Made by a program: the position numbers and the translations under genes. 64,000 nt of DNA from Mariniflexile fucanivorans (GTDB lineage: Bacteria; Bacteroidota; Bacteroidia; Flavobacteriales; Flavobacteriaceae). Where the stretch lies: the NCBI RefSeq assembly GCF_004341235.1, contig NZ_SLUP01000001.1, positions 620,001-684,000 on the forward strand. The letters are read 5' to 3'. Below are positions 55,307-64,000 of the stretch, one piece after another. Positions within the stretch are counted from its first letter, which is position 1. The number at the start of each line of letters is the position of its first letter. Under the pieces are notes generated by a model. That model was not told where the DNA came from. It ran no database searches and saw nothing but the letters and a program-made list of their open reading frames with translations.

Positions 55307-56552
55307 TGTTTTTAGTGTTTTGAGGTTTATTTCTATTCTTCTTATTTCTGTTATTATTTTTTTTAACAGCCTGCCCTTGGGTATTATTACTTTCTGGAGG
55401 TTTGTTCTTATTACCTTGATTTTGTTTGCGTCTGTTATTTTTACGTTTTTTATTAGGTTTTGGACTATCAAAACGTGTTAAACTATCTTGACCTACAACG
55501 TTTTCAAACTCGGTTTTAGTATCTTCAGTAACTTCTAAAGCATATTCTTCCAAACTAACTACCTTTTGGTTCTTCTTGTTTAAACTAATAATTTCATTAG
55601 CTTGATCGGTAGTTATTTTATGCCAGTTTGCCCATTCGCCTTCATAAGCATACCACATATGCCCTTTAAAAATATCGGTTTTTTGGCATACAGCCGTTCC
55701 TTTTTCAGTTTGAAGTTTAATTTCTGTTTTGGGGAAACTTTTTAAAGCATCGAGGTAACTATCCAATTCGTAATTTAAACAGCATTTTAGCTTACCGCAT
55801 TGTCCTGCTAATTTTAACGGATTTAATGATAATTGCTGGTAACGTGCTGCTGATGTACTTACAGAACGAAAATCTGTCAACCAAGTAGAACAACAAAGTT
55901 CGCGCCCACAAGAACCAATGCCACCAAGTCTGGAAGCTTCTTGACGAAACCCTACTTGTTTCATTTCAATTCGTGTTCTAAATTCGCGTGCAAATACTTT
56001 GATGAGTTCTCTAAAATCGACGCGTTCTTCGGCAGTGTAGTAAAACGTTGCTTTACTGGCATCGCCTTGAAATTCGATATCAGAAATTTTCATTTCTAAT
56101 TTTAAATCGATAGCAAATTGTCGCGCTTTAACCTTCATAGGTTCTTCTTTGTCTCGCGCTTCACTCCAAATATCAATATCTTTTTGACTTGCTTTTCGGT
56201 AAATTTTAAGAATTTCTTCGGGATTTTCTGAAATATTTTTGCGCTTCATTTGAACACGCACCAATTCCCCCGAAAGGGTAACCATCCCTATATCATGACC
56301 AGATTGTGCTTGTGTTGCCACCACATCGCCAATACTTAAGGTTAAGTTTTCGGTATTGTGGTAGTATTCTTTTCTGCCGTTTTTAAAGCGGACCTCAACC
56401 CAATTAAACGGTTTTTCACCATTTGGAAGCGACATATTGGCTAACCAATCGAACACCGTTAGTTTGTTACAACTATCCGTTCCGCATGTGCCATTATTTT
56501 TACATCCTTTTGGTTGACCGTCTTTTCCAGTTGAACAACTGTTACAAGCCAT
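55296..56552 (-). CDS. ricT: PSP1-domain protein RicT
   Basis: A 418-residue cytoplasmic protein with a PSP1 domain (about 40-300). The N-terminus has a cysteine-rich CSTGKDGQPKGCKNNGTCG segment, and the core has the cysteines SCGRELCCSTW and CGKLKCCLNYE. The tail (residues ~360-418) is Lys/Asn-rich and disordered. In Bacillus, RicT works in a Fe-S-containing complex that affects RNase Y and mRNA processing; in Bacteroidota the role is unproven. It is the first gene of the ricT-gldH-PBP1A operon. Confidence 0.92.
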   Translation of the reverse strand: MACNSCSTGKDGQPKGCKNNGTCGTDSCNKLTVFDWLANMSLPNGEKPFNWVEVRFKNGRKEYYHNTENLTLSIGDVVATQAQSGHDIGMVTLSGELVRVQMKRKNISENPEEILKIYRKASQKDIDIWSEARDKEEPMKVKARQFAIDLKLEMKISDIEFQGDASKATFYYTAEERVDFRELIKVFAREFRTRIEMKQVGFRQEASRLGGIGSCGRELCCSTWLTDFRSVSTSAARYQQLSLNPLKLAGQCGKLKCCLNYELDSYLDALKSFPKTEIKLQTEKGTAVCQKTDIFKGHMWYAYEGEWANWHKITTDQANEIISLNKKNQKVVSLEEYALEVTEDTKTEFENVVGQDSLTRFDSPKPNKKRKNNRRKQNQGNKNKPPESNNTQGQAVKKNNNRNKKNRNKPQNTKNIEK

Positions 56553-56881
56553 ATGTTTTTATATATTGAATTCGTTAATAATTAAATTATTACGAATGAA
56601 GGTTTATAATTATTTTAAAATCCCCATATTTTCGAGAATACCAATTTAATTGAACTATTATTTCAAAAAAACTTCTCGATGTAAAGATAAGATTATTTAT
56701 TCAGTTTGAAATATTATAAATATATCACCCAAAAATATCTTTAATTTTTTTGTTGAGTATGTAAGCAAAAACAATGAAATTATTCACTAATTATTATTTT
56801 TTGTAAAAATATATTAAAAAAATATGCTCACAATTCAAAAAAAAATTGATGTTTGTAAATAACTACTAAAAAATCTAGCTT
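56553..56881. promoter_or_regulatory. 329-base AT-rich divergent region with palindrome
   Basis: No gene is seen. A near-perfect dyad TTCGTTAATAATT/AATTATTACGAA (56571-56596) lies 20 bases upstream of ricT and is a candidate operator. The remainder is AT-rich with A tracts before the M23 peptidase gene; no exact TAnnTTTG element was found there. Confidence 0.4.
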
Positions 56882-58297
56882 ATGAAACTTAATTTTACAT
56901 TTACTTTTTTTATGTTTACAACCTTTTTTATGTTTAATATACATGCGCAAGACATGAATAAAACAGTAGCTGGTGGTGAATATGCCTTCAACAAGGAAAA
57001 AACAGAATGCCTGACTAATGTGCAAAGAGACGAGATAAAAACAGAAATAAAAAAAAATATTGCGCTATTAAAAACGCAAAACAAATTAGTTTACAATAAA
57101 ACAAAAGCCTTAGATCACCCACTTTTCATCTGGCCAGTTAAGAAAGCAAGTAACATAACTTATAATGATGTGTGGGCCATTTCAGGATATATGGATCACG
57201 ATACGGCGTATCCAAATAATTTAAAGGATTATAACTGCGGAACAAAAACCTATGATACAGACGCCGGTTACAATCACCTTGGTGTCGATATTTTTACATG
57301 GCCATTCTCCTGGAATCTAATGGATACTGATGGTGTTGAAATTGTTGCAGCTGCTCCTGGGCAGATTATTGCTAAAACAGTTTCGAATTCAGATAGAAGT
57401 TGCAGTTTTAATTCAAACCAATGGAATGCTGTATATGTTCAGCATGCAGATGGAAGTGTTGCCTTGTATGGACATATGAAACAAAATTCGGCAACCCAAA
57501 AAAATATTGGAGATTCAGTAGTCGCTGGTGAGTATCTAGGAATTGTAGGAAGTTCTGGTAACTCTACCGGACCCCATTTACATTTTGAAGTTTACTCTGA
57601 AATTGAACAAAATGGTGTAGGACAAGATATTTTAATAGATCCTTTTGCGGATGCCTGTAATAATTTAAACACCGACTCGTGGTGGCAAGACCAAAAACCT
57701 TACGTGGACTCTAACATAAACGCTTTGCTAACACACTCTAGTCCGGCCGTTTTTCCTGATTGTCCAACAACTGAAACCCTTAACGTTAGTAACCAATTTG
57801 CACTGAACGAAACAGCTTATTTCGGATTGTATTTAAGAGATCAAGTTGCTGGGACCAGTATCAATCTTAAAATTATTAGACCAAACAATACCAATCTGCG
57901 TGATTGGAATTTTGATTTTGTTGATAGTTATGACGCCTCATGGTGGCGTTGGAGTAGTTCTTTTGATGCCGCTGGCGAATGGAAATGGCAAGCAACCTAT
58001 AAAGGACAAACGGTAACGCATACCTTTAACGTTGGTACTTTAAGTGTTGACGAAGCAATTTTTAAAAACACAGAAGTGTATCCAAATCCGTTTAATAATA
58101 GTATTAATATCAAATCAAATACTATCATTAAAAAAGCTACTGTAGTGAATATGTTAGGTCAACCTATTAAAGTTGAAAACATAACATCGGGAAGTATTAA
58201 AGAAATTAACATGGAATCTGCTTCAAAAGGCATTTATTTTTTAACGCTTGAAGACGCTAATTCTCAGAAGAAAACTGTTAAGATTGTAAAAGAGTAA
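56882..58297 (+). CDS. M23 family metallopeptidase with T9SS sorting domain
   Basis: A 471-residue secreted peptidase. The signal peptide ends at HAQ (residue 23). The LytM zinc site is complete: H132 and D136 in NHLGVDIF and H234 in HLHFEV, preceded by ALYGHMKQ. It probably cleaves peptidoglycan cross-bridges or glycine-rich proteins. A beta-sandwich follows (about 300-385), and the C-terminal ~75 residues (TEVYPNPFNNSINIKS, then GIYFLTLED) are a type A T9SS sorting tail. A repeat element lies just after its stop codon. Confidence 0.94.
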   Translation: MKLNFTFTFFMFTTFFMFNIHAQDMNKTVAGGEYAFNKEKTECLTNVQRDEIKTEIKKNIALLKTQNKLVYNKTKALDHPLFIWPVKKASNITYNDVWAISGYMDHDTAYPNNLKDYNCGTKTYDTDAGYNHLGVDIFTWPFSWNLMDTDGVEIVAAAPGQIIAKTVSNSDRSCSFNSNQWNAVYVQHADGSVALYGHMKQNSATQKNIGDSVVAGEYLGIVGSSGNSTGPHLHFEVYSEIEQNGVGQDILIDPFADACNNLNTDSWWQDQKPYVDSNINALLTHSSPAVFPDCPTTETLNVSNQFALNETAYFGLYLRDQVAGTSINLKIIRPNNTNLRDWNFDFVDSYDASWWRWSSSFDAAGEWKWQATYKGQTVTHTFNVGTLSVDEAIFKNTEVYPNPFNNSINIKSNTIIKKATVVNMLGQPIKVENITSGSIKEINMESASKGIYFLTLEDANSQKKTVKIVKE

Positions 58298-58313
58298 ATT
58301 GTTTTAATTATTT

Positions 58314-58454
58314 AAAGAAGAGGCTGTCTAAAAAGTATAATTTTACGTGATTGCGAGGAACGAAGCAATCTGTAAGTCGTTAATAGTGAATAAACAGATT
58401 ACTTCACTGCGTTCGTAATGACGATGAATTTTAACTTTTCGTACAGCTTCTTTT
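58314..58454. repeat. 141-base imperfect palindromic element (MITE-like)
   Basis: Almost the whole gap is one large imperfect inverted repeat. Outer arms AAAGAAGAGGCTGTCTAAAA and (reverse complement of the right end) AAAGAAGCTGTACGAAAAGT match well, and inner arms GATTGCGAGGAACGAAGCAA and its right-end counterpart CATTACGAACGCAGTGAAGT agree, with a spacer near 58378-58392. It has no open frame. It resembles the non-autonomous or REPIN-like elements dispersed in Flavobacteriia genomes. The terminal T run may also act as a terminator for either neighbour. Confidence 0.65.
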
Positions 58455-58475
58455 TTTTCAGAAGAATTCAAATGT

Positions 58476-58706
58476 CTAAATCAACTTCACTCTAATTATT
58501 TTTACTGGACATGCTTTTGATGCATTTTCACAAGATTCTAAAATCTCGTTTTCATTCGATTTCAAAGTGAAAAACCCTTTTTTATCTGTTGCATGTAGCA
58601 ACACCGATTTTCCGTCTTTTTTCGACATTTGAAACTGTTTCGGCGCTAATTCCACACAATAATTACAGCCAATACATTTGTTGCGTTGCAATGTGATAAC
58701 CACCAT
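58476..58706 (-). CDS. Single 4Fe-4S ferredoxin
   Basis: A 76-residue ferredoxin. The cluster ligands are C-x2-C-x2-C in CIGCNYCVELAPKQF (residues ~11-17) and CP in SKACPVKII (residue ~69), giving one 4Fe-4S cluster. It overlaps the stop codon of the U32 gene by one base, so it is translated with it and likely supplies electrons or is otherwise needed for that enzyme. Confidence 0.88.
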   Translation of the reverse strand: MVVITLQRNKCIGCNYCVELAPKQFQMSKKDGKSVLLHATDKKGFFTLKSNENEILESCENASKACPVKIIRVKLI

Positions 58707-59950
58707 TAAGCTTCTACTTTATTTTCTACAATTTTATATAACTTGTCGGATGGTCTGATTCTAAAACCAAGCGGAATGGTAACTAAATCGCCTTTGCTAC
58801 CTTTACTTAGCTTTTGGTCGTTTACCATCATGTCGCTCACTTCAAGTTCTTTCGCTCCTGTGGTTGGGCCAGTAATTAAAATGGTGTCGCCAATAGCAAT
58901 ATCGAACGCTTCAATTTTAAATTCGCCTATTTGAGGTTTCGGAAAAAAGTGTGTGCCTTTCCCAATATACACTTTCTTTTGTGTAGCATGCGACCCAGAA
59001 CCATTGCTCCACTCCCCTAATTTCTGACCTAAATAATAACCATTCCAAAAACCACGGTTGTACACTTTTTCAAGATCTTGCATCCAAGAGATTACCTTTT
59101 CTTTATCGTAGGTTTCGTTTTCTAAACTATCAATCGCCGCTCGGTAACAAGAAATTACTTTGGCAACATATTCTGGCGCACGACCGCGTCCTTCAATTTT
59201 TAAAACTTTGATGCCAGCATCGGCAACTTGATCTAAAATATCGATGGTACATAAATCTTTTGGCGACATAATGTATTCATTATCAAGCTCCATTTCAAAA
59301 CCCGTTTCCTGCTCAATAACCGTATATTTTTTACGGCAATTTTGTTTGCAAGCCCCTCGATTTGCCGATGAATTATAAGCATGTAAACTCATATAACATT
59401 TGCCAGAAACTGCCATACAAAGTGCGCCGTGACCGAAAATTTCAATTTCAATCAATTTTCCAGCTGGCCCTTTTATTTGGTCTTTCTCGATTTGTTCGGT
59501 GATTTTTTTAACCTGACGTAAACTTAATTCACGGCTCAAAACCATCGTATCGGCAAACATCGCATAAAACTTAACGGTTTCAATGTTAGTTATGTTTATT
59601 TGGGTGGAGATATGCACTTCCATACCAACTTCCCGAGCAGCCATAATTACTGCTTGATCCATAGCGATAACTGCTGTAATATTTGCTTCTTTCGCCTTGT
59701 TTATAAGTGTTTTTACTATAGATAAATCGTGGTCGTATATAATAGTATTCAATGTTAAATAGGTTCTAACATTTTTAGCTTTACATCGTTTTGATATTTC
59801 TTGAAGATCGTCCAAAGTGAAATTTATGGATGCACGAGCACGCATATTTAACTGTTCAACACCAAAATAAATGGAATCTGCACCATTATCTAAAGCGGCT
59901 TGCATTGATTCAAAATTCCCTGCAGGAGCCATTAATTCTATTTTTTGCAT
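58706..59950 (-). CDS. trhP: U32-family protein, TrhP-like tRNA hydroxylation factor
   Basis: A 414-residue U32 protein. The N-terminal LMAPAGNFESMQAALDNGAD and the cysteine pattern C178, C185, C201 and C205 (in the GKCYMSLHAY to GACKQNCRKKY region) are typical of the TrhP/YegQ branch and probably bind a Fe-S cluster. In E. coli, TrhP uses prephenate to form 5-hydroxyuridine at tRNA position 34. It is called a peptidase by family name only. It lies four bases after trhO, which makes the same base by another route, so the cluster encodes both pathways. Confidence 0.82.
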   Translation of the reverse strand: MQKIELMAPAGNFESMQAALDNGADSIYFGVEQLNMRARASINFTLDDLQEISKRCKAKNVRTYLTLNTIIYDHDLSIVKTLINKAKEANITAVIAMDQAVIMAAREVGMEVHISTQINITNIETVKFYAMFADTMVLSRELSLRQVKKITEQIEKDQIKGPAGKLIEIEIFGHGALCMAVSGKCYMSLHAYNSSANRGACKQNCRKKYTVIEQETGFEMELDNEYIMSPKDLCTIDILDQVADAGIKVLKIEGRGRAPEYVAKVISCYRAAIDSLENETYDKEKVISWMQDLEKVYNRGFWNGYYLGQKLGEWSNGSGSHATQKKVYIGKGTHFFPKPQIGEFKIEAFDIAIGDTILITGPTTGAKELEVSDMMVNDQKLSKGSKGDLVTIPLGFRIRPSDKLYKIVENKVEA

Positions 59951-59954
59951 CTTA

Positions 59955-61022
59955 TTATTTCTTTTGAAAATGGTCGAAAATATTTCTTAAATCCTTTTTA
60001 TGTGGCAAGTGATTTGCGCGTCCCTTTTTGAAAATATCGTTGCTATTACCTTGTCCTTTTCTAAGTTCCTTTTGTTCCTCGAAAGGCAATCTATTAATTT
60101 CCATACAGGTTGTAGAACAACAATTTTCCATCGCTTCTTTACATTTTGGACATTGTATAAATAGTAAATGGCAAGCTTCGTTCGCACAATTGGTATGCAC
60201 ATCGAAAGGTTCTCCACATTGGTGGCAATTTGCTATAACATCGTCACTAATACGCTCGGCGCGTCTATCATCAAACACAAAATTCTGACCTAAAAATTTA
60301 TTTTCAAGATTCTGTTCTTTTACTTGACGTGTGTATTCTATAATGCCACCTTCTAATTGAAACACATTTTTAAAACCTTTATGTTTAAAATAAGCACTGG
60401 CTTTTTCGCAACGGATACCGCCTGTGCAGTACATCACTAAATTTTTATCTTCTTTGTGGTCTTTTAAATCTGCTTCAATAATATCTAAGGAATCTCTAAA
60501 CGTATCCACATCGGGTGTGATGGCGTTTTTAAAATGGCCAATTTCGCTTTCGTAATGGTTACGCATATCCACCAAAATAGTGTTTTCATCTTCAATATAT
60601 GTATTGAAATCTTCCGCTGCCAAATGAATGCCTTTATTGGTCACATCGAAGGTGTCGTCATTTAAACCGTCGGCAACAATTTTATTACGCACTTTTACTT
60701 TCAGCTTTAAAAACGATTTATTGTCTTGTTCAACGGCAATATTCAACCGAATATCTTTTAAAAAATCGATGCTATCTAAATGGTTTTTGAATTCATTAAA
60801 TCGATCGGCAGGTAAAGAAAGTTGCCCGTTAATACCTTCTGTGGCAACATAAATTCTGCCTAAAACTTCTAGTTTATCCCAGGTTAAAAATAAGTGGTCA
60901 CGTAAAATTTGTGGATTTCCAATATTAGCGTATTGGTAAAAAGAAAGCGTCAAGCGTTTTTTTCCAGCTTGGTCTATTAATTCGGCTCTTTCTTTTGCGC
61001 TTAATTTATTGTACAGTTGCAT
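59955..61022 (-). CDS. trhO: TrhO, rhodanese-domain tRNA uridine-34 hydroxylase
   Basis: A 355-residue protein with an N-terminal ferredoxin-like domain (1-~110), a rhodanese domain with the active-site cysteine C199 in MYCTGGIRCEK, and a C-terminal zinc-type region with CHQCGEPFD, NCANEACHLLF and CPKC. This is the TrhO (YceA) architecture, which uses O2 to make 5-hydroxyuridine at tRNA position 34. It is the first gene of the trhO-trhP-ferredoxin operon. Confidence 0.93.
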   Translation of the reverse strand: MQLYNKLSAKERAELIDQAGKKRLTLSFYQYANIGNPQILRDHLFLTWDKLEVLGRIYVATEGINGQLSLPADRFNEFKNHLDSIDFLKDIRLNIAVEQDNKSFLKLKVKVRNKIVADGLNDDTFDVTNKGIHLAAEDFNTYIEDENTILVDMRNHYESEIGHFKNAITPDVDTFRDSLDIIEADLKDHKEDKNLVMYCTGGIRCEKASAYFKHKGFKNVFQLEGGIIEYTRQVKEQNLENKFLGQNFVFDDRRAERISDDVIANCHQCGEPFDVHTNCANEACHLLFIQCPKCKEAMENCCSTTCMEINRLPFEEQKELRKGQGNSNDIFKKGRANHLPHKKDLRNIFDHFQKK

Positions 61023-61103
61023 GCTATACCAATGTTTTAAGGTTAAAGAATTATTTTAAAAATGCAAAAGTACAATTTTTAAAAAAACTAACCTTATAAA
61101 CAT

Positions 61104-61135
61104 AAAAAAAGCACCCATTTACGAACAGGCGCTTT
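61104..61135 (-). terminator. Hairpin with T run in the trhO leader
   Basis: On the minus strand AAAGCGCC and GGGTGCTTT pair (one G-T) and are followed by a T run, about 85 bases before trhO. As it points into trhO it may be an attenuator or a terminator of an unannotated short transcript. The surrounding 61023-61315 gap shows no gene. Confidence 0.4.
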
Positions 61136-61315
61136 AAATAATAGTTTGAGTTAGTCTACTTTAAAAGTATACTTAAGATAAGTTTTTCATAGCAAAATCT
61201 TCCCACTATTTATTAGTAGATGCAAAATGTTCATAAAGGTTGCGTTAGAATATTGTAAGATGACGAAACTTATAGTATTTTAGCATCCATTACTTTAGAA
61301 AAATAAAAAACGAAA

Positions 61316-62329
61316 ATGAGCAGCGAAAAAGAAGCAAAATTAAAAGCACTAAAACTTACTTTAGATAAATTAGACAAGGCCTACGGAAAAGGTACCGTAA
61401 TGAAAATGAGCGACAAAGCAGTTGTTGATGTAGATGCTATTTCATCGGGTTCTCTTGGTTTGGATATTGCCTTAGGCGTTGGTGGTTATCCACGCGGACG
61501 TGTAATTGAAATTTACGGACCAGAGTCTTCGGGTAAAACAACTTTAACTTTACATGCTATTGCTGAAGCGCAAAAATCTGGCGGTATTGCAGCTTTTATT
61601 GATGCGGAACATGCTTTTGATCGGTTTTATGCTGAAAAATTAGGTGTCGATTTAGATAACTTAATTATTTCTCAACCAGATAATGGAGAACAAGCGTTAG
61701 AAATTGCCGATAATTTAATTCGCTCGGGCGCTATTGATATTGTGGTAGTTGATTCTGTGGCTGCCTTAACACCAAAAAGTGAAATTGAAGGCGAAATGGG
61801 AGACTCAAAAATGGGATTACACGCCCGTTTAATGTCTCAAGCTTTAAGAAAACTTACGGGTTCTATTAGTAAAACCAACTGTACTGTTATATTTATTAAC
61901 CAGTTACGTGAAAAAATTGGTGTTATGTTCGGTAATCCAGAAACAACAACAGGTGGTAATGCTTTAAAATTTTATGCATCTGTTCGTTTAGATATTCGTC
62001 GTTCTACTCAAATTAAAGAAACTGACGGAAGTGTGTCTGGAAACAAAACCCGTGTAAAAGTGGTTAAAAATAAAGTGGCCCCACCCTTTAAAATGGCAGA
62101 ATTTGACATTATGTATGGTGAAGGCATTAGTAAAGTTGGTGAAATTTTAGACATAGCTGTTGAAAACGAAATTGTTAAAAAAAGCGGTTCATGGTTTAGT
62201 TATGAAGACACGAAACTAGGGCAAGGTCGAGATGCTGTAAAGGCACTTATAAAAGATAATCCAGAACTTATGGACGAACTGGAAGCTAAGGTTAGAAAAA
62301 TAGCCAAAGCAGCTTCAGAAGCAGAATAG
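61316..62329 (+). CDS. recA: Recombinase RecA
   Basis: A 337-residue recombinase that forms filaments on single-stranded DNA and promotes strand exchange. Walker A GPESSGKT lies at residues 68-75. [30 protein letters not shown] region (positions ~200-230) holds the L2 loop and MAW-like parts, and the C-terminal domain ends with [10 protein letters not shown]. Full length. It is divergent from trhO and ends at a strong terminator. I see no recognisable LexA box. Confidence 0.97.
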   Translation: MSSEKEAKLKALKLTLDKLDKAYGKGTVMKMSDKAVVDVDAISSGSLGLDIALGVGGYPRGRVIEIYGPESSGKTTLTLHAIAEAQKSGGIAAFIDAEHAFDRFYAEKLGVDLDNLIISQPDNGEQALEIADNLIRSGAIDIVVVDSVAALTPKSEIEGEMGDSKMGLHARLMSQALRKLTGSISKTNCTVIFINQLREKIGVMFGNPETTTGGNALKFYASVRLDIRRSTQIKETDGSVSGNKTRVKVVKNKVAPPFKMAEFDIMYGEGISKVGEILDIAVENEIVKKSGSWFSYEDTKLGQGRDAVKALIKDNPELMDELEAKVRKIAKAASEAE

Positions 62330-62332
62330 TTT

Positions 62333-62364
62333 AAAAAATCCCGATACACATCGGGATTTTTTTG
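62333..62364 (+). terminator. Rho-independent terminator of recA
   Basis: Perfect 12-pair stem AAAAATCCCGAT/ATCGGGATTTTT with an ACAC loop and T run just after recA. Confidence 0.9.
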
Positions 62365-62438
62365 TTTTAATACGCAACCATTTAGGTATTAATGCATCTA
62401 TAAAATAAAAACTATTTAAATATTTAAAGTCGAATTTT

Positions 62439-62852
62439 ATGAAAAAGTTAATAGCCCTAAGTTTAGCTTTAGTTTTGCTTGTTTCTTGTAGTCTTGACGA
62501 CAACGACAACGATAATTATAGCTTTGAAATTTTATCCGTAGAGAGTGTTGATATCCCTACTGAATTTACTCTAGGAGAAACATACCCAATAACGGTTACG
62601 TATTTAAACCCCTCAACTTGCCATGTTTTTAGAGAATTTTATTATTCAAAAAACCTAAATGAACGTACTGTGGCACCCATAACATTGGTTTATGAAAATG
62701 ATAATTGCCAAACTTTGGAAAATGTTACAGAAGACGCTACTTTTAACTTTGTAGTTACAAGTAACGGTTCTTACATATTTAAGTTTTGGCAAGGTGAAGA
62801 TGAAAATGGAGAAGATCAATACTTAATTATTGAAGTACCAGTAACAGAATAA
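62439..62852 (+). CDS. Small lipoprotein of unknown function
   Basis: A 137-residue lipoprotein with lipobox LLVSC (Cys17) followed by an Asp/Asn-rich linker (SLDDNDNDN). The mature domain is beta-rich with three cysteines and an ITVTYLNPSTCHVFREFYY pattern. No family is recognised. The ECF sigma gene starts 31 bases downstream and may be cotranscribed. Confidence 0.75.
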   Translation: MKKLIALSLALVLLVSCSLDDNDNDNYSFEILSVESVDIPTEFTLGETYPITVTYLNPSTCHVFREFYYSKNLNERTVAPITLVYENDNCQTLENVTEDATFNFVVTSNGSYIFKFWQGEDENGEDQYLIIEVPVTE

Positions 62853-62883
62853 GTTTAAGTATTAACTAATCCATTTTTTTAAA

Positions 62884-63426
62884 TTGAGTTTAAATCTACT
62901 CATAGAAAATTGTAAAAAAAATGATATTAAAGCACAAAGTGAATTGTATAAACTCTTTTCGAGTAAACTTTTCTCTGTGTGCTTGAAGTATTCGCGTAAT
63001 TATGTCGAAGCGGAAGATAATTTACAAGATGCTTTTTTAACCATTTTCAAAAAAATTGAACAATACAAAAACAAAGGCTCTTTTGAAGGCTGGTTAAAGC
63101 GCATTACTATAAATACCGTTTTACAGCAGTACAGAAAAGAAAAGGTTTTTGATATTGTAAATGAAAATATTATTGATGATGTTGAATTAGAAGTTGATGA
63201 AGAAGCCCTTTCCATCGACTATCTTTTAAAAATCATCCAAGAATTACCAGATAGATACCGATTGGTTTTTAACCTGTATGTACTAGATGATTATTCGCAT
63301 AAAGACATAGCAAACATGCTAGATATTAATATTGGTACTTCAAAATCAAACTTAGCACGCGCCAGACAAATTTTGAAGCAAAACATTGAAGATTACAAAA
63401 CATCAGAAAGCTCTCAATCATTATAA
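62884..63426 (+). CDS. ECF-type RNA polymerase sigma factor
   Basis: A 180-residue sigma-70 family member with region 2 (YVEAEDNLQDAFLTIFKK) and region 4 (LPDRYRLVFNLYVLDDYSHKDIA). It begins at a TTG, which gives the usual short N-terminus; no nearby ATG does. The next gene starts one codon after its stop and encodes a single-pass membrane protein, a typical partner arrangement. It likely controls envelope or nutrient genes. Confidence 0.92.
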   Translation: MSLNLLIENCKKNDIKAQSELYKLFSSKLFSVCLKYSRNYVEAEDNLQDAFLTIFKKIEQYKNKGSFEGWLKRITINTVLQQYRKEKVFDIVNENIIDDVELEVDEEALSIDYLLKIIQELPDRYRLVFNLYVLDDYSHKDIANMLDINIGTSKSNLARARQILKQNIEDYKTSESSQSL

Positions 63427-64000
63427 ATGAATGATAAAAAACATATAGATAGGTTATTTCAAGAGCGCTTCAAAGATTTTGAAGCGACTCCTAGCGACGC
63501 TGTTTGGAAAAACATTGAAGCAGAACTTAACCAAGACAAGAAAAAACGCCGCATCATCCCTATATGGTGGCAATATGCTGGCGTTGCGGCACTATTAGCG
63601 TTACTGTTAACCATTGGTGGTTCTTATTATTTCAATAAAAAAGATATAAAACAAAAACCAACAAATGTTGTAGATACTGAAAACACGCAAACGCGAAGTT
63701 CAAACAATTCAACCGAAACTAAAATTGCTGTTGAAAATAACCATGTGGCACCAAGTGATGTAGAAAATGATTCTAAAAATAACACCAATGTTATATCACA
63801 TTCAACGCATGCGTCTCAAGAATCATCCACTTCAAATACATCTATTTCAACCCATAAAGACAAAAGAAAACATCCATCTAGCTTGTCTTCAAATAAAAAA
63901 CCGAACGCAACAAACAATTTAACAAGTTCAAATAATAATGCGGTTGCTACTGTTTCCGAAGAAAAAAACACTTCTAAAAACATTGCTGATAATTCTGAAA
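63427..64000 (+). CDS. Membrane partner of the ECF sigma factor (partial)
   Basis: The first 191 residues of a protein cut by the right edge. The cytoplasmic N-terminus carries MNDKKHIDRLFQERFKDFEA, then SDAVWKNIEAEL; one transmembrane helix spans about residues 43-63. A long Ser/Thr/Asn-rich periplasmic linker follows. Such proteins accompany ECF sigma factors in Flavobacteriia and may act as anti-sigma factors, and some continue into an outer-membrane-type domain. The rest of the chain is not in the window. Confidence 0.8.
   Translation, partial: MNDKKHIDRLFQERFKDFEATPSDAVWKNIEAELNQDKKKRRIIPIWWQYAGVAALLALLLTIGGSYYFNKKDIKQKPTNVVDTENTQTRSSNNSTETKIAVENNHVAPSDVENDSKNNTNVISHSTHASQESSTSNTSISTHKDKRKHPSSLSSNKKPNATNNLTSSNNNAVATVSEEKNTSKNIADNSE

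Noticed and set aside
62315-62509. Minus-strand frame over the recA terminator
   Set aside because: It spans the terminator hairpin and overlaps the lipoprotein start, and has no similarity to any family I know.
1-64000. CRISPR arrays, rRNA operons, insertion sequences or prophage
   Set aside because: No regularly spaced repeats, no transposase or integrase genes and no rRNA motifs were found on reading both strands.

Overview
The window is a stretch of chromosome from a member of the Bacteroidota, most likely a marine-type Flavobacteriaceae. The support is low GC, promoters of the TTG / TAnnTTTG type, almost no Shine-Dalgarno sequences, secreted proteins with C-terminal type IX secretion (T9SS) sorting domains, a gliding-motility lipoprotein (GldH), a RicT/PSP1 protein and many short-spaced lipoproteins. 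The species cannot be named from the sequence. No phage, insertion sequence, rRNA operon or CRISPR array is visible. The density of recognisable housekeeping genes marks this as core chromosome with small accessory patches.

Layout. 1-1.7 kb: feoA-feoB iron uptake (feoB runs off the left edge) and a Sco copper chaperone. 1.8-5.2 kb: an M1 aminopeptidase with a T9SS tail and the RseP site-2 protease. 5.2-7.0 kb: tRNA-Asn(GTT), a YiiX-like papain-fold membrane protein and tRNA-Arg(CCT). 7.4-8.9 kb: two tandem secreted paralogues, each with its own promoter and terminator. 9-15 kb: a radical SAM protein, three unrecognised small genes, a crotonase, a lipocalin-like secreted protein and an orphan NtrY-like histidine kinase.

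15-35 kb is a haem region. hemH-MATE-hemJ form a tightly packed minus-strand operon. hemA and the fused hemC-hemD lie divergent from an AraC-type regulator. hemE, hemF and hemB follow on the plus strand, interleaved with trkH-trkA (potassium uptake), a CysZ/EI24 membrane protein, an acetyltransferase and two secreted proteins. Together these cover the route from glutamyl-tRNA to protohaem except hemL. A ParE-type toxin-antitoxin pair, a ThuA-like lipoprotein and a 52-codon orphan peptide gene sit between hemH and hemA. A large DEAD-box helicase between hemF and hemB is broken by a one-base frameshift.

35-50 kb: a CNNM/CorC transporter, a large macroglobulin/TonB-plug hybrid, a DNA methyltransferase, a serine hydrolase with an exonuclease, and a four-gene envelope cluster (coiled-coil lipoprotein, Lys/Ala-rich protein, small membrane protein, multi-barrel outer-membrane protein) divergent from an OmpA-like protein. 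A fused double-ATPase peptide ABC subunit follows. 50-64 kb: a 3-oxoacid CoA-transferase with an alpha/beta hydrolase, the ricT-gldH-PBP1A operon, an M23 peptidase with T9SS tail, a trhO-trhP-ferredoxin tRNA-modification cluster, recA, a lipoprotein and an ECF sigma factor with the start of its presumed membrane partner (cut at the right edge).

The best hunting results are: a short palindromic repeat that appears to be inserted in frame in hemF, with two more copies bracketing the hemE-EI24 gap; a 141-nt near-palindromic element at 58.3 kb; the helicase frameshift; the orphan peptide gene next to hemH; the MATE exporter locked into the hemH-hemJ operon; and the envelope cluster at 42-48 kb.
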